DNA of 10,304 bases from Rhodospirillaceae bacterium. GTDB taxonomy: Bacteria > Pseudomonadota > Alphaproteobacteria > Micavibrionales > UBA2020. Location of the stretch: assembly GCA_003524565.1 (NCBI GenBank), contig DQGU01000239.1:855-11158 (forward strand). Reading direction: 5' to 3'. A program made the position numbers and the translations under genes. Of this stretch, positions 6,656 through 10,304 are shown in pieces. The stretch's first letter is position 1. The number at the start of each line of letters is the position of its first letter. The notes beneath the pieces were generated by a model. It ran no database searches. It had not been told where the DNA came from and worked only from the letters and a program-made list of their open reading frames with translations.

Positions 6656-8028
6656 TAAAGGCAATAGAAGAGCATGCCCGCAGGACGCCGCAAAAAACGG
6701 CGCTTTCCGATGGTGCACGCACGTTGACATACGGCGAGCTGCTGAACGAAGCCGCGCGTATGGCGGTAAAGCTGAAATCTGCCGATTGCCAGCGGTTGGC
6801 GATTGCCGGTGATAATAGTATAGAATGGATTGTTGCCGATATTGCCGCGCTGTCCATGGATATTCCGGTGGTGCCGCTGCCCGTTTTCTTTACGGATGCG
6901 CAGCGCGCGTCTGTGCTGGCGTCTTCGGGTGTGACGCATATTGCGCTTGCGGGTGCGCTGGTGCCGACGGCTGTGCAGGTGCTGCCGCCCTTGCCTGCGG
7001 GGACATCTAAAATCACCTATACATCCGGCTCGACCGGTGCGCCGAAGGGTGTTTGCCTGCCGCAAAGCGGGCTTGAGGCCGTGGCTGAAGGCATTGGCGA
7101 ATTTTTGGGTTCGGCCTATGCCGGCCGGCATATTTGCGCTTTGCCGCTGGGCGTGCTGCTTGAAAACGTCGCGGGTGTTTATACGGCGCTGATGACGGGC
7201 GCATCGGTTTTTGTGCCGCCGCTCGGGGCGATAGGTTTTCAAAACCCCTTCCGGCCGGATTTTGGCGCGCTGCTGCGCGGTATGGTGGAGGCGGGCGCGA
7301 CGTCGGTCATTTTGGTGCCGGAGCTGCTGCGCGGTTTGATGGCAGCCGTGCAAAAGTTTGCCCTGATGCCGCAAGCGCTGTCCTTTGCCGCAGTGGGCGG
7401 CGCGAAAGTCGCGCCGGAGCTTTTGGTGCAGGCACGGCTTTTGGGTTTGCCTGTTTATGAAGGTTATGGGCTCAGCGAATGCGGCTCCGTCGTTGCGATG
7501 AACACGCCGGCGCAGCACCGTGCGGGCAGCGCGGGGCGTTTGTTGCCGCATGTCCGCGCCCGTGTCAGCGGCGATGAAATTGTGGTCGATAACCCTTGTT
7601 TCCTCGGTTATCTCGGCGAGGCGCCGCAGGGCGGTGCGGCTTTTTCCACGGGTGATTTAGGTGCGATTGACGCAGACGGCTTTGTCACGCTGCAGGGGCG
7701 GCGCAAAAATCTGATTATCACGGGCTTTGGCCGCAATATCTCCCCCGAATGGGTGGAAAGCGAGCTTCTGGCGCAACCGCAAATCGGACAGGCCGTCGTG
7801 TACGGCGAAGGGGCGGCCAGTTTGAAAGCGCTTCTGGTGCCCGCGGCCGAAGGCGCCGATTTGAAAGCCGCCGTTGCGGCCGCCAACAAGAACTTGGCTG
7901 AATACGCACAGGTTACGGACTTGCGTGAAATTCCGCGCCTGCGCGCCGAAGACGGATTTATGACCGGCAACGGCCGTATCCGCAGAGACAGGGTTCTTCA
8001 ACATTTTTGCCAAGGAGAAAAAACATGA
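6646..8028 (+). CDS. AMP-forming acyl/aryl ligase (ANL superfamily)
   Basis: A 460-residue adenylate-forming enzyme, shorter than the usual 500-560. Core motifs are in order: P-loop-like YTSGSTGAPKG (from residue 125), YEGYGLSE (271-278), STGDLG with Asp337, and the hinge GRRKNLIITGFGRNISPEW. The A10 motif reads TGNGRIRRD, with Arg444 where most family members have the catalytic Lys. No carrier-protein or condensation domain is attached, so it likely makes an acyl-adenylate or acyl-CoA for the neighbouring enzymes. AAAGG at 6632-6636 (9-nt spacer) supports ATG 6646, which overlaps the preceding gene by 10 nt. The 3' end overlaps the next gene by ATGA. Substrate unknown; a fatty or other small carboxylic acid is inferred from the adjacent acyltransferase-like protein. 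Confidence 0.93.
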   Translation: MRLIKAIEEHARRTPQKTALSDGARTLTYGELLNEAARMAVKLKSADCQRLAIAGDNSIEWIVADIAALSMDIPVVPLPVFFTDAQRASVLASSGVTHIALAGALVPTAVQVLPPLPAGTSKITYTSGSTGAPKGVCLPQSGLEAVAEGIGEFLGSAYAGRHICALPLGVLLENVAGVYTALMTGASVFVPPLGAIGFQNPFRPDFGALLRGMVEAGATSVILVPELLRGLMAAVQKFALMPQALSFAAVGGAKVAPELLVQARLLGLPVYEGYGLSECGSVVAMNTPAQHRAGSAGRLLPHVRARVSGDEIVVDNPCFLGYLGEAPQGGAAFSTGDLGAIDADGFVTLQGRRKNLIITGFGRNISPEWVESELLAQPQIGQAVVYGEGAASLKALLVPAAEGADLKAAVAAANKNLAEYAQVTDLREIPRLRAEDGFMTGNGRIRRDRVLQHFCQGEKT

Positions 8029-8696
8029 CGTTCTATGAAAGACTGCAAAAAGAAACCGCCCCCGCCCGTGCGGCGCTTTATCAGGTGCCGCAGCTGGCAG
8101 ACGGGCTGCGCGGCGATATCAGCCGCGAAACCTATATCGCCTATCTGACGGAAGCCTACCACCACGTCAAACATACGGTGCGTTTCCTGATGGCTATGGG
8201 CGCGCGTCTGCCGGAGGAGAAAAAATGGCTCCATGACGCTATCGCCGAGTATATCGAAGAAGAAAAAGGCCATGAAGAATGGATTCTGAACGACATCGCC
8301 GCAGCCGGCGGTGACAAGGAAGCCGCGCGCGCAGCCAGCCCGAACCTCGAAACGCAGGTGCTGGTTGCCTATAACTACGATTATATCGCGCGTAAAAACC
8401 CTGTCGGGTTTTTGGGAATGGTTTTCATGCTCGAAAGCACTTCGACACAAATCGCCAGCACGGGCGCGGACGCCATTATGGCGGGGCTTCAACTACCCAA
8501 GAGCGCGTTCACCTATCTGTATTCACACGGCGCGCTGGATATCGAGCATTTGAAGTTTTTTGAAACCCTCGTGAACAAGATAAGCGACGCGGAAGATCAG
8601 GCGGCAATTATCGAAGTTGCGCAAAACACCTTCCGTCTTTTCGCAGGGCTACTGGGCGCTGTGCCGCACAAGCGGGGACTTAAAAATGCAGCTTAA
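8025..8696 (+). CDS. TenA/haem-oxygenase-like putative diiron enzyme
   Basis: A 223-residue all-helical protein of the iron-containing redox / haem-oxygenase-like type. Candidate metal ligands are Glu43 with His46 or His47 (TEAYHHVKH), Glu80 and His83 (EEEKGHEEW), Glu137 (MLEST), and His168, Asp172 and His175 (SHGALDIEHLKFF). This set resembles the oxidases and oxygenases of the HDO group rather than thiaminase TenA, where a catalytic Cys is usual; no Cys is present at all. Known HDO enzymes perform oxidative decarboxylation, N-oxygenation or C-C cleavage, but the reaction here cannot be told. The start ATG 8025 has AAGGAGA at 8012-8018 (6-nt spacer), the best ribosome-binding site of the operon, and overlaps the ligase stop. 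The end overlaps the SDR gene by 11 nt. Confidence 0.85.
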   Translation: MTFYERLQKETAPARAALYQVPQLADGLRGDISRETYIAYLTEAYHHVKHTVRFLMAMGARLPEEKKWLHDAIAEYIEEEKGHEEWILNDIAAAGGDKEAARAASPNLETQVLVAYNYDYIARKNPVGFLGMVFMLESTSTQIASTGADAIMAGLQLPKSAFTYLYSHGALDIEHLKFFETLVNKISDAEDQAAIIEVAQNTFRLFAGLLGAVPHKRGLKNAA

Positions 8697-10176
8697 GGGC
8701 AAAAAGGTTTTCGTGACGGGCGGCACGGGGGGCATTGGTGCCGTGCTGGTGCCGCTCTTGCGCGCGGCGGGGGCGGAGGTTGAGGTTCATAGCCGCAAAA
8801 CCCATGGCGACCTTGCGGGTGACATCTCGGGGCTGCGCACGCAGCTTTCTGCGGAGCCGCCGGATGTTCTCGTCAACCTTGCCGGCTATAACGTTTTTGC
8901 GCATTGCGAAGACCAGGATGCCGCCGCTCTTGTGCATCTGAATCTTGTGGTGCCGATGCAGCTGTCGCAGGCCGTTCTGCCGGCCATGAAACGGCGCGGC
9001 AGCGGCAAGATAGTCAATATAGGCTCCATGACGGGTTTGATACCGCTGCCGCATCTGACGGGCTATGTCGCGGCCAAAGCGGGGCTGAAGGCCTTTTCCG
9101 ACGCGCTGCGCCGCGAAGTCGAGGGCACGGGCGTGACGGTTGCGCATATTACACCGCGCGCTGTCAAAACGGCTGCCAACAAAGGGCTGAAAGCCTTGCT
9201 GAACGAGCAAACAGGTGTGCGCTACGACAGCGCGGAAAAAGTCGCGGCGATTATTCTGCGCGCCATAGAAAATGACAGCAGCGATGTGCGCATCGGCTGG
9301 CCGGAGCGGTTTTTTGCCGTGATGCACGCCATCTTTCCATCTTTGGTTGACCGCGGCCTTTCTGCCAACAGGCAGGTGGGCGAAAAAATTCTGGCGCAAG
9401 CCGCCGCGCCCCAATCACAATCAACACACCACACGGAGAATTTTAAAGCCATGAAAACCCAAATTGCCGCAGGTTTGCTCTGCCTTTCCATCGCTGTGCC
9501 TGCCTATGCGCAGGTTCAAACGCCGCCTGTCGCGCCGCTACAAATTGTGCAGGAAGCTGCGCCGGATGCCGTGATGCTTAAAATCAGCGATTTGCAGGCG
9601 CGCTGGGCGGAAATCAAATACAAATCGACCGATAAGGATAAAAAAATAGCGGCCATGGGCGCGCTTGAAAAAGAAGCCGCCGCATTGGTGGCGGCTGCGC
9701 CTGCGCGGGCGGAAGCCAAGATTTGGGAGGCCATCATCCTTTCGACCGAGGCAGGTTTTATCAAAGGTCTGTCTGCCCTGCCGAAGGTAAAAAAAGCCAA
9801 ATCGCTGCTGGAACAGGCAATCGAAACCAACCCCGAGGCGCTGGAGGGCTCCGCCTATACTTCTCTCGGCTCTCTTTATTATCAAGTGCCGGGCTGGCCG
9901 GTTGCTTTCGGGGATAAGGAAAAAGCCGAGAAATATTTGAAAGCGGCGTTGACCGTCAATCCGGATGGTATCGACCCTAACTATTTCTATGGCGATTATT
10001 TAATGAACCAAAGCCGCTATACGGAGGCCGTGCCGGTCTTGGAAAAGGCGCTTGCAGCGCCCGACCGTGCAGGACGCACCCTCGCCGACGAGGGGCGCCG
10101 TCAGGAAATCCGCGCCGCCCTTGGCGTTGCGCGCGAAAAGATAAAAACGGCAGCGCCTAAAAAAAGCTATAACTGA
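8686..10176 (+). CDS. Short-chain dehydrogenase/reductase in one open frame with an exported TPR-like protein
   Basis: From ATG 8686 (GGGGA at 8674-8678, 7-nt spacer) the frame is open for 496 residues. Residues 1 to about 242 are a classical SDR: nucleotide-binding TGGTGGIG (11-18), NLAG (Asn64), catalytic Ser114 in NIGSM, and Tyr127-x3-Lys131 in GYVAAKAG; PR replaces the common PG after the sixth strand. The domain ends near EKILAQAAAPQ, the expected length, yet no stop follows. The frame continues through a low-complexity linker (QSQSTHHTENFKA) into Met256, which starts a typical signal peptide and a helical repeat protein. Cytoplasmic SDR activity and an internal signal peptide are hard to reconcile in one chain. 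The likely reading is two genes whose stop codon was lost: CAA at 9412 or 9418 is one base from TAA. The SDR is probably the reductive step of the cluster; substrate unknown. Confidence 0.8.
   Translation: MQLKGKKVFVTGGTGGIGAVLVPLLRAAGAEVEVHSRKTHGDLAGDISGLRTQLSAEPPDVLVNLAGYNVFAHCEDQDAAALVHLNLVVPMQLSQAVLPAMKRRGSGKIVNIGSMTGLIPLPHLTGYVAAKAGLKAFSDALRREVEGTGVTVAHITPRAVKTAANKGLKALLNEQTGVRYDSAEKVAAIILRAIENDSSDVRIGWPERFFAVMHAIFPSLVDRGLSANRQVGEKILAQAAAPQSQSTHHTENFKAMKTQIAAGLLCLSIAVPAYAQVQTPPVAPLQIVQEAAPDAVMLKISDLQARWAEIKYKSTDKDKKIAAMGALEKEAAALVAAAPARAEAKIWEAIILSTEAGFIKGLSALPKVKKAKSLLEQAIETNPEALEGSAYTSLGSLYYQVPGWPVAFGDKEKAEKYLKAALTVNPDGIDPNYFYGDYLMNQSRYTEAVPVLEKALAAPDRAGRTLADEGRRQEIRAALGVAREKIKTAAPKKSYN
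9451..10176 (+). CDS. Exported TPR-like protein (internal start within the fused frame)
   Basis: ATG 9451 has its own GGAGAA at 9435-9440 (10-nt spacer) and begins a textbook Sec signal peptide: MKTQ, the hydrophobic core IAAGLLCLSIAV, and cleavage after AYA at residue 20. The mature part of about 221 residues is helical, with TPR-like pairs around KAKSLLEQAIETNPEALEGSAYTSLG, KAEKYLKAALTVNPDG and YTEAVPVLEKALAAP. That suggests a periplasmic protein-protein interaction scaffold. The distinctive LYYQVPGWPVAFGD segment between repeats may interrupt the canonical register. It is in frame with the upstream SDR and lacks a separating stop, so it may be made alone by internal initiation, as a fusion, or both. 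It closes the operon before a strong terminator. Role in the pathway unknown. Confidence 0.8.
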   Translation: MKTQIAAGLLCLSIAVPAYAQVQTPPVAPLQIVQEAAPDAVMLKISDLQARWAEIKYKSTDKDKKIAAMGALEKEAAALVAAAPARAEAKIWEAIILSTEAGFIKGLSALPKVKKAKSLLEQAIETNPEALEGSAYTSLGSLYYQVPGWPVAFGDKEKAEKYLKAALTVNPDGIDPNYFYGDYLMNQSRYTEAVPVLEKALAAPDRAGRTLADEGRRQEIRAALGVAREKIKTAAPKKSYN

Positions 10177-10199
10177 TAGAGCCGGATATGTTTTTCCTC

Positions 10200-10205
10200 T
10201 ATAAT
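10200..10205 (+). promoter_or_regulatory. Consensus -10 (TATAAT) just before the terminator hairpin
   Basis: A perfect TATAAT lies 3-8 nt before the terminator stem. A transcript starting about 7 nt later would begin inside the 5' arm of the hairpin and so could not form the full terminator, giving the downstream regulator gene its own promoter. No good -35 is found 16-18 bp upstream (TAGAGC at 10177-10182), so this may be chance. Confidence 0.3.
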
Positions 10206-10207
10206 TC

Positions 10208-10236
10208 AGGGGCTCGCTTGGCGAGCCCCTCTTTTT
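10208..10236 (+). terminator. Strong intrinsic terminator after the biosynthetic operon
   Basis: AGGGGCTCGC (10208-10217) pairs perfectly with GCGAGCCCCT (10221-10230) across a 3-nt TTG loop, followed by C and five T. The 10-bp GC-rich stem makes this the clearest terminator in the window. It ends 14 nt before the start of the next gene. Confidence 0.9.
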
Positions 10237-10250
10237 AAGGCCAATCACCG

Positions 10251-10304
10251 ATGCGCGTATTGCTGGTCGAAGACGATGTTTTGCTGGGCAAGGCCACACA
10301 GGCC
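10251..10304 (+). CDS. Response regulator receiver domain, N-terminal fragment (runs off the window)
   Basis: Eighteen codons are visible: MRVLLVEDDVLLGKATQA. The hydrophobic beta-1 strand followed by the acidic pair Glu7-Asp8-Asp9 is the start of a CheY-like receiver, and the MRxLLVEDDxLLG pattern is usual in OmpR/PmrA/QseB-type transcription factors; the DNA-binding domain lies outside the window. The Shine-Dalgarno candidate AAGG (10237-10240) directly abuts the T tract of the preceding terminator. It is an attractive candidate for binding the CTTCAG repeats ahead of the hemolysin-family gene, which is inference. Confidence 0.85.
   Translation, partial: MRVLLVEDDVLLGKATQA

Noticed and set aside
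6583..7551. Long minus-strand frame of 322 codons opposite the ligase
   Set aside because: It is rich in Arg, His and Gln, as expected of the antisense of a GC-rich gene, while the + strand carries complete ANL motifs.
1..10304. CRISPR array, transposase, integrase or insertion-sequence ends
   Set aside because: No regularly spaced repeats, transposase-like frames or paired terminal inverted repeats were seen anywhere in the window.

Overview
The window looks like chromosomal DNA of a Gram-negative bacterium, probably an alphaproteobacterium. This is inferred from gene content, moderately high GC in most genes, Shine-Dalgarno-led overlapping genes and a CCA-encoding tRNA-Ser. No rRNA or taxonomic marker protein is present, so the assignment is soft. 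All genes are on the + strand.

Region 1 (1-1631): the 3' end of an FAD-dependent oxidoreductase gene is closely followed by an aldo/keto reductase, then a complete tRNA-Ser(GCU).

Region 2 (1632-5813): a three-gene operon encodes a polytopic membrane protein of the DUF4173/DUF4153 type, an OmpR-family response regulator and a membrane histidine kinase. The region is visibly AT-richer than its neighbours. Its first gene has an awkward start: a good ribosome-binding site and ATG lie in another frame, separated from the body of the gene by a run of seven G. The intergenic DNA ahead of it holds direct repeats with an 11-bp period and a 15-bp palindrome. The operon ends in a stretch of small hairpins and an intrinsic terminator.

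Region 3 (5814-10236): a tightly overlapping operon encodes a thermostable-hemolysin-family protein (GNAT-like acyltransferase fold), a compact AMP-forming acyl/aryl ligase, a haem-oxygenase-like putative diiron enzyme, a short-chain dehydrogenase/reductase and an exported TPR-like protein. The reductase and the TPR protein are joined in one uninterrupted reading frame. A perfect direct repeat, CTTCAG-N5-CTTCAG, lies just upstream of a GATAAT -10 element. Its architecture is that of OmpR/PmrA-type regulator boxes. A strong terminator closes the operon, and only 14 nt later a second OmpR-type response regulator begins and runs off the window.

Taken together, region 3 reads as a small regulated biosynthetic pathway. 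An acid would be activated by the ligase, transferred by the hemolysin-family acyltransferase, oxidised by the metal enzyme and reduced by the SDR. A periplasmic TPR partner and a dedicated two-component system would complete it. The product is unknown; the pathway reading is inference from gene families and context.
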